DNA of 64,000 bases from Lacinutrix sp. WUR7 (GCF_016864015.1 NZ_CP045067.1:2106001-2170000); one strand, 5' to 3'; shown: positions 25,835 through 35,397, numbered from the stretch's first letter. The notes: a model not told the origin generated them from the sequence alone. A program made the numbers and translations.

Positions 25835-27118
25835 ATGCACTCAAAATTTATAAAAGAATTACCCGATTTGATTAAAAATGAAGTAATTTCTAAAGAAGTC
25901 GCTTTAAAAATCGAATCGTATTATAGATCTAAGGAAGAAATCACACCTAATAAACTATTTGTTGTTTTTGGCGTATTTGGATCCTTATTAGTAGGGCTAG
26001 GTATTATTTTAATACTTGCTCATAATTGGGATCAATTTTCAAGAGCTATTAAAACAGTATTTGCTTTTCTACCTTTGGTTATCGGACAACTTTTTGTTGG
26101 CTATTCTATCCTAAAAAAGAAAAGCCAAACATGGAAAGAAGCTTCCGGAACCTTTCTCTTTTTCGCTGTTGGTGCTAGTATCGCTTTGGTGAGTCAGATT
26201 TATCATCTACCAGGAGATTTAAGTAGCTTTTTATTGACTTGGATGCTACTTTGTTTACCTGTAATTTATTTGCTGAAATCACATGTTTTAGCAATATTAC
26301 ATATTGTTTTTGCAACCTATTTTGCCTGTGAGAGTGGTTATGGCTATCCCTCTTCAGAAAGTTCTCCTTGGTTATACATTCTAATGATTGCTTTGGTTTT
26401 GCCACACTACTATATGCTGTTGAAACAAAATCCGAAAGCAAATATTACCTCTATTTTTAATTGGTTTATTCCTTTAAGCGCAACGATTGTTCTTGGTGCA
26501 TTTGTAGAAACAAATTATAGTATTGGTTTCTTGTTGTATATGATTCTTTTCGGATTGTTATACAATATTGGGAAAATCCCTTTTTTCTATGCGCAGCAAT
26601 TAAGGCGTAATGGCTATCTTATTATTGGTTCTATAGGAACCATTGTTATTTTGTTATGGACGAGCTTTACATGGATTTGGGAAGATTTAATACGAGAAGT
26701 GGTTTTCTTTTCGAATGAGTTTTACATTGCTATTGCTTTATTTTTAGGAGCCCTTGTAGTTATAGGCTATTCGTATTACAAGCAATGGATTAAAGAATTT
26801 CATTTATTTCAATATGTCTTTATCTTTTTTAGCATACTCTTTTTCTTCGGATTTTCTTCGGAAACCATACCAACCATTTTGGTGAACGTTTTACTATTTG
26901 TCTTAGGATTAATAACCATAAAAATAGGAGCAGACCGCTTTCATTTTGGGGTTTTAAATTACGGGTTATTCATCATAACCAGTTTAGTAGTTTGTAGATT
27001 TTTTGATACAAACATGTCTTTTGTAGTAAGAGGATTATTGTTTGTAACTGTTGGTTTCGGATTTTTTATAACCAATTATTGGATGCTTAAAAAGCAAAAA
27101 CAAATACTTAAAAAATAA
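25835..27118 (+). CDS. DUF2157 polytopic membrane protein
   Basis: 427 residues. A soluble N-terminal helical segment (about 1-40) is followed by roughly ten or eleven hydrophobic helices. The segment VFGVFGSLLVGLGIILILAHNWDQFSRAIKTVFAFLPLVIGQL (about 43-85), with its AHNWD motif, is the DUF2157 signature. The next gene starts eight bases later and encodes the GDYXXLXY protein that commonly accompanies DUF2157, supporting a shared, still undefined envelope function. Confidence 0.85.
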   Translation: MHSKFIKELPDLIKNEVISKEVALKIESYYRSKEEITPNKLFVVFGVFGSLLVGLGIILILAHNWDQFSRAIKTVFAFLPLVIGQLFVGYSILKKKSQTWKEASGTFLFFAVGASIALVSQIYHLPGDLSSFLLTWMLLCLPVIYLLKSHVLAILHIVFATYFACESGYGYPSSESSPWLYILMIALVLPHYYMLLKQNPKANITSIFNWFIPLSATIVLGAFVETNYSIGFLLYMILFGLLYNIGKIPFFYAQQLRRNGYLIIGSIGTIVILLWTSFTWIWEDLIREVVFFSNEFYIAIALFLGALVVIGYSYYKQWIKEFHLFQYVFIFFSILFFFGFSSETIPTILVNVLLFVLGLITIKIGADRFHFGVLNYGLFIITSLVVCRFFDTNMSFVVRGLLFVTVGFGFFITNYWMLKKQKQILKK

Positions 27119-27125
27119 GGTACAC

Positions 27126-27683
27126 ATGAAAACAATTCACCTATTTATTTTATTCGTACTAGTAGCACTGATACAATTATTTGTGCCTGCTCAAATGATT
27201 CTTAATCAAGAAAACACGTTAAAAGAAGGCACAGCCTATAAATTTAAAACGCAGCCTATTGATCCCACAGATCCTTTCCGTGGAAAATATATAACACTGC
27301 GTTATGATATAAATGCATACCCAACAACAGATTCTATTTGGGAACCACAACAAGATGTTTTTATCTATCTAAAAACGGATAGCCTAGGGTTTGCAGAAAT
27401 AGACCAAGTAAGTAAAAGGCCTTTAGAAACAACATCCGAATATATTATAGCAAAAGTGAATGTGTATGATGAATACCAAGATGTACTGCGTATTCATTTG
27501 CCTTTTGATCGTTTTTATATGAAAGAAACTAAGGCTAAAGATGCCGAAATTGCACATAGAAAAGCACAACGTGATAGCTTGCCAAATAATACCTATGCTT
27601 TAGTTTTTGTTAAGGATGGTGCTTCTGTTTTAGAGAATGTTTTTATAAATGACATTCCTATAGCTGATTATGTGGTAAAGTAA
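27126..27683 (+). CDS. GDYXXLXY-domain protein
   Basis: 185 residues with an N-terminal signal anchor (KTIHLFILFVLVALIQLFVPA) and then TAYKFKTQPIDPTDPFRGKYITLRYDIN, containing the GxYxxLxY motif that names the family. The rest is predicted beta structure facing the periplasm. Co-transcribed with the DUF2157 gene eight bases upstream. Function unknown. Confidence 0.85.
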   Translation: MKTIHLFILFVLVALIQLFVPAQMILNQENTLKEGTAYKFKTQPIDPTDPFRGKYITLRYDINAYPTTDSIWEPQQDVFIYLKTDSLGFAEIDQVSKRPLETTSEYIIAKVNVYDEYQDVLRIHLPFDRFYMKETKAKDAEIAHRKAQRDSLPNNTYALVFVKDGASVLENVFINDIPIADYVVK

Positions 27684-27812
27684 AATGGTATTGGATAATA
27701 TTAAATAGCAGCGATCTAGTTTAAAAAAAAGGATCTGTAATTCTTTTCTGTTTTTTGGTGAAAACAAAACCATGAATGCAGAAGAAATTATAGATGTGAA
27801 ACGAATAGAAAT

Positions 27813-27846
27813 AAAAAAGGCTTTCGTAGAAACGAGAGCCTTTTTT
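27813..27846. terminator. terminator between convergent genes
   Basis: AAAAGGCTTTCGT / ACGAGAGCCTTTT stem (one G-U) with A- and T-runs, usable in both directions. Confidence 0.75.
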
Positions 27847-27866
27847 AGTGCTTTTTTTTATGTAAA

Positions 27867-29108
27867 TTATAGAGAATCGATATATTCTTCAATCAAGGAA
27901 TAACCCTCATCATGCACCATTGTTGTACCAATTAATGGCATAGAGTACGTGTCTATATAATTTTGAGTTCTTGCTAGAATGGTAAATTTAAACGTGTTAA
28001 TATCGGTGTCTCCAAAAGGAGTTTCATATCTAAAATCTAAACTAGATTCGGTATCACAACTTCCTCCCGGTTGGTGACAATGTGCACAATTTACATCAAA
28101 ATATGCTCTAGTTCTTTCAGCTAAAGAATAATCATCTCTGTTTTCCCAATTAGGCAAAACACTAACAGTTGAAGGATCTGTAAGGTTTGAAATGTAATTA
28201 TTATCAATAAAATGTTGTAGCTGATTATTAAAATGCATTGAACGTAATTTTGGTCCTATAGGTACAATGTCTGTGTTAATACTATGACACTGCGTACAAT
28301 CTGCGCTAGAAGGAATTTTATAATTTATATTCTGTGTATCTCCAGAATTATCCACATAGCTATAAGGGACAACGCTTCCGTTTGCATCTAAAGTAGCTTC
28401 GGTTTGTGATTCATTCCATTTGTAATTTCCAGTAACCCAAGCGCCATTTTGTTTTATTAAAATTCTGGTTTCCATAATTTGCTTTCCTAAGGTTTCATCA
28501 CGTTCATTATTAAAATAGTAAAACGTTTTTGCTATCACGGTATCGTCTGGAAATGTTGGTAATCCATCATCCACATATTGCATGGTTTCACCAGAAGGTA
28601 AAGCTATTATACGTTGTTTATGTGCGTAGTCAGTAAATAACGGTGTTGTTAAGTCATATTCAAAAGCGTAAGGACTAGGGATTAAATCCGCAATATTTCC
28701 TGAAAATAAATTCAAATCGGAAAGATTATTTTCAAATTGTGTACTTACAATAGGTGCTAATGTAGTAAAACTGATAACCTCTGTTTGTATACTTACATTA
28801 TCACTACAAATAGATTGAATATAAACATCATAGGTTGTGTTTGCTTCTAAGTTCGTTAAAGTAGTAGTTGCTGTTGTGGTTGTTATCGTTTCGCCCAAAC
28901 CTAAAACAAAACCGGAAACTCCATATTCTAAAGTATACGTTGCGTTGGTATTACTGTTCTCCCAAGTAATAGTTGCACTTTCATGCGAAACGTCATTGGA
29001 TAAAACATTGGTTGGCGTTGTGCATTGCGCGATAAACTCATCATCTGGATCATTAAAACAAGAGACGAATGTGCATGCAATACATAAGGCGAAAATTACT
29101 TTCTTCAT
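27867..29108 (-). CDS. diheme c-type cytochrome-like lipoprotein with N-terminal Fn3 domain
   Basis: 413 residues. Lipoprotein signal ending VSCFND; fibronectin III domain (about 28-115); then a domain resembling the diheme cytochrome family named after Shewanella SO2930. The two heme-binding motifs are CTQCH (271-275) and CAHCH (341-345), and SMPLIG near 385 may supply an axial methionine. The protein would sit in the outer membrane or surface as an electron carrier or redox enzyme. The Fn3 addition is unusual for a small cytochrome. SO2930 assignment is by recollection of the pattern, the heme motifs are directly visible. Confidence 0.7.
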   Translation of the reverse strand: MKKVIFALCIACTFVSCFNDPDDEFIAQCTTPTNVLSNDVSHESATITWENSNTNATYTLEYGVSGFVLGLGETITTTTATTTLTNLEANTTYDVYIQSICSDNVSIQTEVISFTTLAPIVSTQFENNLSDLNLFSGNIADLIPSPYAFEYDLTTPLFTDYAHKQRIIALPSGETMQYVDDGLPTFPDDTVIAKTFYYFNNERDETLGKQIMETRILIKQNGAWVTGNYKWNESQTEATLDANGSVVPYSYVDNSGDTQNINYKIPSSADCTQCHSINTDIVPIGPKLRSMHFNNQLQHFIDNNYISNLTDPSTVSVLPNWENRDDYSLAERTRAYFDVNCAHCHQPGGSCDTESSLDFRYETPFGDTDINTFKFTILARTQNYIDTYSMPLIGTTMVHDEGYSLIEEYIDSL

Positions 29109-29222
29109 GATTTAAAATTTTAAAAGAGATGTGAAAGTAATAAAATGTATATGAAAATTAATAAAAAGTGAATAAAAATTCAATAATCTTATTAATATAG
29201 TAGGTAGTGAGAGGGTCTTTTG

Positions 29223-30383
29223 TTAATTAAGTATCAATTTTTTTGTAACTGTTTTGTTATCAGATTTAATAACCGCCAAGTAAATTCCCTTTTGTAATCT
29301 TTTTAAATTTAATGTTTCCACTGCTTGTAAGTTGTTTTTTGTGAAGACCGATTTTCCTAAAACATCATAAATGGTTATGGAATTATTAGAATTATTGCTA
29401 TTTAGAAGATTAAGATTTACAATACCATTATTACTCGGATTTGGATATATTTTTATAGCATCTTTTGTGTTTTCATTACTGCTTAACGGATTAGTACTTG
29501 CAGCATATTCTAACAATGCACCTAAAGCGCCTTTTGTAACTTCGGTTAAAAATGCAGGATCCATATTTGCTAATACATCGGTTGGTGAGTGTGGATGTGA
29601 GGATTCGTTATATTCGTATAAACCAGTTATTATTTCTCCATTATTTTCAAAAGGAATATAATCGGAAGCATACGCATAAGAAATATCTGTATCTAAACTA
29701 GAGTAAAATTCTATACAATTGGCTAAAATTGCTGTCATTGCAGATGAAGCACTGTTGTTAGAAGGCGGATTACTTCTGTCTTCTTCGCATGTAATTGTGT
29801 TATTTGTTTCGCCATTAACACCACCAACTTGATCAATATTAAAGATCAAACGAATATCTAAGTTTTGAGGATTTACTGTATTATCTACATAATACTCACT
29901 ACCAATTAATCCATCTTCTTCTCCACTAAAATGTATTAATTTTATAGAGTATTCTGTGTCTATGTCTTTTAGTAACCTCGCTATTTCTAATAATAATGTG
30001 GTACCACTACCATTGTCATTTGTTCCAGGACCATTAATGGTGTCGTAATGAGCATCAATAATAATATAGGTGTTTGGGTAAACCGTTCCTGTTTTAGTAA
30101 CAATAATGTTATTGCTTGTCCCAGAAGAATAGGTGAAAGGCTGTAAAACAATATCAGTATATCCTAAAGAAGCATAACGTGCAGTAATCCAGTTTTGGGC
30201 AGTTGTTAAATTAGTAGAACCAACATCTTTTACGCCAAAACTTTCAAAACTGGTTAAGTCAGCAAGAATATTAGAAGCTGAAACATTGTCTACTACACTT
30301 TGGAAATATGTGTTGTATGTTTGAGAATACATAGTAACGCTTAAAAAGAATAGTATAATAGTTTTAATAAATGTAGGTTTCAT
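29223..30383 (-). CDS. M28-family metallopeptidase with Type IX sorting domain
   Basis: 386 residues. Signal peptide, then an M28 aminopeptidase core with zinc-ligand motifs HYDTINGPGTNDNGSG and HFSGEEDGLIGS, and a later DQVGG and ..HPHSPTDV. The C-terminal 75 residues (IKIYPNPSNNGIVNLNL..VFTKNNLQAVETLNLKRLQKGIYL) are a T9SS type A sorting domain. So this is a secreted, surface-linked exopeptidase. A second M28 gene at 42499 lacks the sorting domain, so the two act in different places. Confidence 0.9.
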   Translation of the reverse strand: MKPTFIKTIILFFLSVTMYSQTYNTYFQSVVDNVSASNILADLTSFESFGVKDVGSTNLTTAQNWITARYASLGYTDIVLQPFTYSSGTSNNIIVTKTGTVYPNTYIIIDAHYDTINGPGTNDNGSGTTLLLEIARLLKDIDTEYSIKLIHFSGEEDGLIGSEYYVDNTVNPQNLDIRLIFNIDQVGGVNGETNNTITCEEDRSNPPSNNSASSAMTAILANCIEFYSSLDTDISYAYASDYIPFENNGEIITGLYEYNESSHPHSPTDVLANMDPAFLTEVTKGALGALLEYAASTNPLSSNENTKDAIKIYPNPSNNGIVNLNLLNSNNSNNSITIYDVLGKSVFTKNNLQAVETLNLKRLQKGIYLAVIKSDNKTVTKKLILN

Positions 30384-30426
30384 TTTTATTTGGATAAGTA
30401 GATATATTTTATAAAAATAGAGGTTA

Positions 30427-30957
30427 TTAATTTACTACACAAGTTATGGTAACTGTTGCTTCTGTACCAACTCGCATGGTGCCAAACGTTTCACCTATTT
30501 CGTAATCAAATCTATTTATTACTAATTCCCCTGTAAAGGTGTCTCCTGAAAAGGTAAACGGAATATCAACTTCTTTAGTAACTCCGTGAATCGTTAAGTT
30601 TCCTGTGGTAATATATCCATCAGAAGATTTTGTAACTACGGTGGATTGAAAGCAAATATTCGGATATTTTTCAACGTCAAAGAAATCTGAAGTACGCAAA
30701 TGGGTATCTCGTTTCTTGTTTTTTGTATATATGGTTGCAGCATCTATACAAATATCAAAATTGGCATTTTCTGGCATAGAAGAGTCTAAATTAAAGTCCC
30801 CTTGCATTCCAGTGAAAGTTCCTTTTACTTTAAAAATACCTCCTCCAGTAATATGAAAGTCGATTTTAGATGCTTCTTTATTTATAGTCTGCTGTGCTTT
30901 AATTGTAGAAGTACTACAGATAAATAGTGAAGCGAATAGGAATATAATATTTTTCAT
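30427..30957 (-). CDS. YceI-family protein (copy 1)
   Basis: 176 residues with signal peptide. The YceI lipocalin-like barrel is shown by IDFHITGGGIFKVKGTFTGMQGDFNLD and ..DTHLRTSDFFDVEKYPNICFQSTVV followed by LTIHGVTKEVDIPF. YceI proteins bind isoprenoid-type lipids in the periplasm and some respond to stress. It is 69 bases from the next gene of the same family on the same strand and the two likely form an operon. Confidence 0.9.
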   Translation of the reverse strand: MKNIIFLFASLFICSTSTIKAQQTINKEASKIDFHITGGGIFKVKGTFTGMQGDFNLDSSMPENANFDICIDAATIYTKNKKRDTHLRTSDFFDVEKYPNICFQSTVVTKSSDGYITTGNLTIHGVTKEVDIPFTFSGDTFTGELVINRFDYEIGETFGTMRVGTEATVTITCVVN

Positions 30958-31026
30958 ATTTTCTAATTATATAGGTATAGTCGAAGTAAGTTTATAAAAA
31001 TTTCAAAGGCATAAATAAAATGGATT

Positions 31027-31551
31027 CTAATGAACAACGCAGGTTATTGTTAGTTTCACCATTTCTCCAATAACAAAAGGATTTGCATTTTCAGCAAGAT
31101 GGTAATCTGTTCGGTTAATTTTAAATGCACCAATAAAGGTATTGTCCTTATATGTAAACGGAATACTAACATCCCGACTTACGCCAAGCATGGTTAGTTT
31201 TCCTGTGGTTGTATAACCTGTTTCTGATCTCGAAATTTTAGAAGAAACAAAACAGATACTAGGATTATTATCTACATAAAAAAAATCTTCCGAACGTAAA
31301 TCGGCATCTCTCTTTTCGTTTCCTGTATTTACAGATTTTGCAGCAAGACAAACATTAATAGAGGAAGCACTTAAGTTTTCAGAATTTATATCTAGCGTTC
31401 CAGTCATTTCTTTAAAAGCACCTTTAACATTGCTAAAAACAAGATTGTTGATTTTAAAATGAACTTCAGATTTTTCCGTATTTACATTTTGCGCTTCAAA
31501 TGCAATTGGAAACAAAAATAAAAGCACTAGTACAATGGATAACTTTTTCAT
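31027..31551 (-). CDS. YceI-family protein (copy 2)
   Basis: 174 residues with signal peptide ending near AFEAQ. Same fold as the downstream copy: VHFKINNLVFSNVKGAFKEMTGTLD, then KRDADLRSEDFFYVDNNPSICF and LTMLGVSRDVSIPF. The two proteins are clearly paralogs with moderate divergence, so this is an old tandem duplication. Confidence 0.9.
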   Translation of the reverse strand: MKKLSIVLVLLFLFPIAFEAQNVNTEKSEVHFKINNLVFSNVKGAFKEMTGTLDINSENLSASSINVCLAAKSVNTGNEKRDADLRSEDFFYVDNNPSICFVSSKISRSETGYTTTGKLTMLGVSRDVSIPFTYKDNTFIGAFKINRTDYHLAENANPFVIGEMVKLTITCVVH

Positions 31552-31642
31552 TTTTAAAGTTTTAATTCTAGTTGTTGCTTTAGGGAGAACGGTATAAATA
31601 TACTAAAAAAGGTTGAGATTTCTTTTGCTTGACATCAAGGCA

Positions 31643-31677
31643 TAAAAAAAGGAACTACAATAAAGTAGCTCCTTTTT
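31643..31677 (-). terminator. terminator after the TonB-like gene
   Basis: AAAAGGA(A)CTAC / GTAG(C)TCCTTTT hairpin followed on the minus strand by a T-run. It closely resembles the hairpin at 33600. Confidence 0.7.
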
Positions 31678-31698
31678 ACATGCTTTTATTTTATAAAT

Positions 31699-32541
31699 CT
31701 AACAGCCCATTAATCCAAAAGAGACCACCATTTCTTGATCCATTTTTTCCCCTTTTTCATTTTCGGCAGGTTTCCATTTTCCAGATAAATTTTTAATTAA
31801 ATCTATCATCGTTTTATCTACCAAAGGATAGTTGGATGTTCTGTCTAGTTTTACATTTTCAATGGTTCCTAGTTTCGTTATTATAAAATGTAGTTTTGCA
31901 GCCTGCAGCTTTTCTGGATCTACATCTTTTCTAACTTCGCTGCTACTTTCTTTTAAGTATTTTTTTAGTGCATCTTTACCATCCATATAAACTGCTTGCT
32001 TTTCTGGAACAATAGTTATGTGTGGTGAGTTAAATTTATGTTCTAATTGGCCTACTGAGTTTTTTTCTAAATACTCTATTCTAAGATTAAAGTGTGAAGT
32101 GTAATCAAAAGATTGTAGTAATTTTAATTGGGCTTCCGTAAAGTCTTTTGTGTAGCTAATCTCTCTTTTTTGAGTTTGTCTTTCGTTTTCAATAACTATA
32201 ATTTCAACAAATTTAATTTTTGAGATAGCACGTAATTCTTCCCACGTAAAAAAGGCATCTAATGAAGTTGCTTTTTCAAGATCACTTTTTTTCATTGGAG
32301 CAAACCTCGGACCAACATCATAAATAAAATCTTCAAAAACTTCTGGTTTTGTTTTAATGGAATCCGTTTTTAAAATGGGACCAATTGGAGCTTCGTAAAC
32401 AGCATTGGTATTTAATGCTAGTTCCTTGTTTTTTGTAGCTTCTGTTTTTTCTGATTTGGAATCTTTACCGTTTATTATATTAAAAGCGGTTAGACTAAGT
32501 GCGATTAACACTATTGCAAAAATTAGAATACTCTTTTTCAT
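31699..32541 (-). CDS. TonB C-terminal-like protein
   Basis: 280 residues. An N-terminal hydrophobic anchor (residues 4-23) is followed by about 150 residues of unknown charged sequence. The last 90 residues end with IITKLGTIENVKLDRTSN, ..PLVDKTMIDLIKNLSGKWKP and QEMVVSFGLMGC, the layout of a TonB C-terminal domain. Unlike a classic TonB there is no proline-rich spacer. It could energise an outer-membrane transporter, or be a diverged relative with another role. It is transcribed divergently from the membrane-bound regulator, which probably controls it. Confidence 0.65.
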   Translation of the reverse strand: MKKSILIFAIVLIALSLTAFNIINGKDSKSEKTEATKNKELALNTNAVYEAPIGPILKTDSIKTKPEVFEDFIYDVGPRFAPMKKSDLEKATSLDAFFTWEELRAISKIKFVEIIVIENERQTQKREISYTKDFTEAQLKLLQSFDYTSHFNLRIEYLEKNSVGQLEHKFNSPHITIVPEKQAVYMDGKDALKKYLKESSSEVRKDVDPEKLQAAKLHFIITKLGTIENVKLDRTSNYPLVDKTMIDLIKNLSGKWKPAENEKGEKMDQEMVVSFGLMGC

Positions 32542-32596
32542 ATCTGTAAATTTAATGATTAATAAATAGATTACATTTCTGTTCGTTTTGATGTTA

Positions 32597-32604
32597 CAAA
32601 TCTA
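32597..32604 (-). promoter_or_regulatory. possible sigma-70 type promoter for the TonB-like gene (TAGATTTG)
   Basis: TAGATTTG, a match to the Bacteroidota -7 element TAnnTTTG. A TTG lies about 24 bases upstream, slightly beyond the usual spacing. Confidence 0.35.
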
Positions 32605-32697
32605 AGAGCCCTACTAGGTAAAATATGTCAAAAGAATGTAAAAGAAGTGTCAACTATTGTAAAAAGTCCTGAAATTGTATGTTATTTACCAATAATT

Positions 32698-33564
32698 ATG
32701 AATAATACAATCACACCTTTATGGAAGCGTTTCCTTTTTATTGCACTTTTTATTTGCATGATATCTTGTAATAAAGATACTAATGATCATTTTTCGGAAA
32801 TAGTAAAAGTGTCTTTGCGAGAAGTTGGACACCAGTTATTACTGACTAATGGTGATTCTACTTCAGTGGTGTCTCCGGTAATTGCATTAAATGAAAATAA
32901 ATACCAAGTAACTTTTGAAAATACTTTGGCCATTCAACCAGATAGTTTGGTAGCTATTATGAAGCGTAGTTTTGAAAAAGCAGATTTACCACAACATTAT
33001 ATAACCGAAGTAACCCAATGTGAAGACCTGCAAGTAGCCTACAGTTATGCCATGCAACAAAATGCAGAGCAAGGCATTATTCCTTGTGCTGGTCGCGAAT
33101 TAAAAAAAGCATGCTACCAAGTTACGGTACAGTTTACAGGAATTACCGAACAGAATAAAACACAAACCAAAATTTTATATGTGCTTTTTTTAGTGTTTTT
33201 AGTACTGCTTGTGGTATTTGCACTGACAAGGAGAAACAAGAAAAAAACCGAACCGGTAGATGTAGATTATACTTCTTTAGGAAGGTTTAAGTTTTATCCA
33301 GAACAAAACAAACTGATTAAAGAAGCTACCGAAATTAGCCTTTCTAAAAAAGAATGTGAATTACTAGAACTTTTTGTAGCACAACCAAATCAAATTATAA
33401 AACGCGAAGAACTCACTAAAAAAGTTTGGGAAGACAAAGGTGTTATCGTTGGTAGAAGTTTAGATACTTATATTTCTAAACTTAGAAACAAACTAAAAGA
33501 AGATCCTGCTATAAATATTGTTAATGTACATGGTGTTGGTTATAAGTTGGAGATGAAAATATAA
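32698..33564 (+). CDS. membrane-tethered winged-helix regulator with extracytoplasmic N-terminus
   Basis: About 288 residues from ATG 32698 (a GTG at 32647 adds 17 residues). An N-terminal hydrophobic segment ends with a lipobox-like CMISC (Cys24). A periplasmic domain spans about 25-158 with cysteines 108, 130 and 139. The membrane helix is at 159-177 (LYVLFLVFLVLLVVFAL), followed by RRNKKKT. The C-terminal 95 residues are an OmpR-type winged helix (ISLSKKECELLELF..REELTKKVWED..DTYISKLRNKLK). So the sensor is outside and the DNA-binding domain is inside at the C-terminus, the reverse of ToxR or CadC. Probably controls the divergent TonB-like gene. Confidence 0.75.
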   Translation: MNNTITPLWKRFLFIALFICMISCNKDTNDHFSEIVKVSLREVGHQLLLTNGDSTSVVSPVIALNENKYQVTFENTLAIQPDSLVAIMKRSFEKADLPQHYITEVTQCEDLQVAYSYAMQQNAEQGIIPCAGRELKKACYQVTVQFTGITEQNKTQTKILYVLFLVFLVLLVVFALTRRNKKKTEPVDVDYTSLGRFKFYPEQNKLIKEATEISLSKKECELLELFVAQPNQIIKREELTKKVWEDKGVIVGRSLDTYISKLRNKLKEDPAINIVNVHGVGYKLEMKI

Positions 33565-33599
33565 ACCAAACTGACAACGGGATTTAAAAGTATATAACA

Positions 33600-33633
33600 A
33601 AAAAAGGAACTACAATTTGTAGTTCCTTTTTTT
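33600..33633. terminator. terminator between convergent genes (regulator, lysS)
   Basis: AAGGAACTACA / TGTAGTTCCTT stem with long A- and T-runs, usable from both sides. An R4 hairpin (TTTCCGCCTTCGCGGAAA, 33642-33661) lies next to it. Confidence 0.8.
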
Positions 33634-33667
33634 ATAATGAGATTTCCGCCTTCGCGGAAATGATAAA

Positions 33668-35362
33668 TTATACCACAGCAACAAACAAACCTTCTTCCGT
33701 TTTATCCACTTTGGCTAGGTTGTTTTTAGTCAGTTCTTTTATAGTTTTATCCCATTTTTTATTCGATAAACCAGACTTTCCTTTTAAATCGTTAAGGGCT
33801 AATTTTTCAGAAGCTTTTAATATTTTTAAAACATCTTTTGCTTCGTCACTAATTGCTAATGCTTTTTTCTCTGGTCGCATTTGCGGAAAGAATAAAACTT
33901 CCTGTATACTTTGGTTATTGGTTAAAAACATGATTAATCGATCCATACCAATTCCCATTCCAGAAGTTGGAGGCATACCATATTCTAAAGCACGTAAAAA
34001 GTCATGATCTATAAATTCGGTAGCTTCATCATCTCCTTTTGCAGCCAATTTTAATTGGTGCTCAAAACGTTCGCGTTGATCTATTGGGTCATTTAATTCT
34101 GAATATGCATTTGCAATTTCTTTACCACAAACCATTAATTCAAAACGTTCCGTTAATTCCGGATTATCTCTATGTTCTTTACATAACGGACTCATCTCTT
34201 TTGGGTAGTCTGTAATATAGGTTGGCTGTATATAGTTACCTTCACACTTTTCACCAAAAATTTCATCAATAAGCTTTCCTTTACCCATGGTTGCATCTAC
34301 AGCAATTCCCATTCCTTTTGCAGCTTCTCTAATTTCATCTTCAGTTTTATCCGAAATATCAAAACCAGTAAAATGCTTAATAGAATCGGCCATCGTTACT
34401 CTAGCATAAGGCGCTTTAAAATCTATTTCATGTTCTCCAAAAGTAGCTTTAGAAGTTCCGTTTACGGCAATAGCACAATATTCTAATAAGCGCTCACAGA
34501 AATCCATCATCCAGTTGTAATCTTTATAAGACACATAAATCTCCATTGCAGTAAATTCCGGATTGTGCGTTCTGTCCATTCCTTCATTTCTAAAGTTTTT
34601 AGAAAACTCATACACACCATCAAAACCACCAACAATTAAACGTTTTAGGTATAACTCATTTGCAATTCGCATGTATAACGGAATGTCTAAAGAGTTGTGA
34701 TGCGTAGTAAAAGGTCGTGCAGCTGCTCCTCCAGGAATTGGTTGTAAGATTGGCGTTTCTACTTCAAAATAACCAGCGTCATTAAAGAAAGAACGCATCG
34801 CATTAAAAAGTTTGGTTCTTTTAACAAAAACCTCTTTTACTTTTGGGTTTACTACTAAATCGGCATAACGTTGTCTGTAACGTAATTCCGGATCATTAAA
34901 GGCATCGTGTAAATTTCCTTCTGCATCTTCCTTTGGTAATGGTAACGGTTTTAAAGACTTACTTAAAAGCGTAAAGTTGGTAACTCTAACACTTTTTTGT
35001 CCTACTTTAGTAGTGAATAATTCCCCTTCAATACCAATAAAATCACCAATATCTAGTAATTTTTTATATACCTCATTGTACTTGCTTTTGTCTTCACCAG
35101 CACAAATTTCATCTCTATTAAAATATACTTGTATTCTGCCTTCACTATCTTGAAGTTCGGCAAAACTCGCATTACCTTGAATACGTCTTGACATTAATCG
35201 TCCAGCGATATTTACCTTTTCCCCTTCTTTAAAATCCTTCTTTATCTTACTAGAAAGATGGGTTAAAGGATATAAATCTGCTGGATATGGGTTAATGCCT
35301 AATTCGCGTAATTTGGCTAACTTATCTCTTCGTACTAATTCTTGTTCAGATAATTGCGACAT
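33668..35362 (-). CDS. lysS: lysyl-tRNA synthetase, class II
   Basis: About 564 residues, normal size. The anticodon-binding OB fold (about 50-150, VNIAGRLMSRRIQGNASFAELQD) is followed by the catalytic core, with motif 2 FRNEGMDRTHNPEFTAMEIY and motif 3 PTSGMGIGMDRLIMFL near the C-terminus. A short extra domain of about 60 residues follows (ISDEAKDVLKILKASEKLAL to the end), as in other flavobacterial LysS proteins. Start ATG 35362 (MSQLSEQE); the longer frame to 35392 adds ten residues without support. Confidence 0.95.
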   Translation of the reverse strand: MSQLSEQELVRRDKLAKLRELGINPYPADLYPLTHLSSKIKKDFKEGEKVNIAGRLMSRRIQGNASFAELQDSEGRIQVYFNRDEICAGEDKSKYNEVYKKLLDIGDFIGIEGELFTTKVGQKSVRVTNFTLLSKSLKPLPLPKEDAEGNLHDAFNDPELRYRQRYADLVVNPKVKEVFVKRTKLFNAMRSFFNDAGYFEVETPILQPIPGGAAARPFTTHHNSLDIPLYMRIANELYLKRLIVGGFDGVYEFSKNFRNEGMDRTHNPEFTAMEIYVSYKDYNWMMDFCERLLEYCAIAVNGTSKATFGEHEIDFKAPYARVTMADSIKHFTGFDISDKTEDEIREAAKGMGIAVDATMGKGKLIDEIFGEKCEGNYIQPTYITDYPKEMSPLCKEHRDNPELTERFELMVCGKEIANAYSELNDPIDQRERFEHQLKLAAKGDDEATEFIDHDFLRALEYGMPPTSGMGIGMDRLIMFLTNNQSIQEVLFFPQMRPEKKALAISDEAKDVLKILKASEKLALNDLKGKSGLSNKKWDKTIKELTKNNLAKVDKTEEGLFVAVV

Positions 35363-35389
35363 GTAATTTTTATGTTTTTTAAGAAGCCA

Positions 35390-35397
35390 CAAAGATA
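35390..35397 (-). promoter_or_regulatory. possible lysS promoter element (TATCTTTG)
   Basis: TATCTTTG fits TAnnTTTG and lies 28 bases upstream of the lysS start. No good TTG was found at the expected distance. Confidence 0.35.

Noticed and set aside
27772..27900. Short plus-strand frame starting at ATG 27772 that runs through the terminator
   Set aside because: It contains the terminator stem and continues antisense into the cytochrome gene, so it is not a plausible gene.
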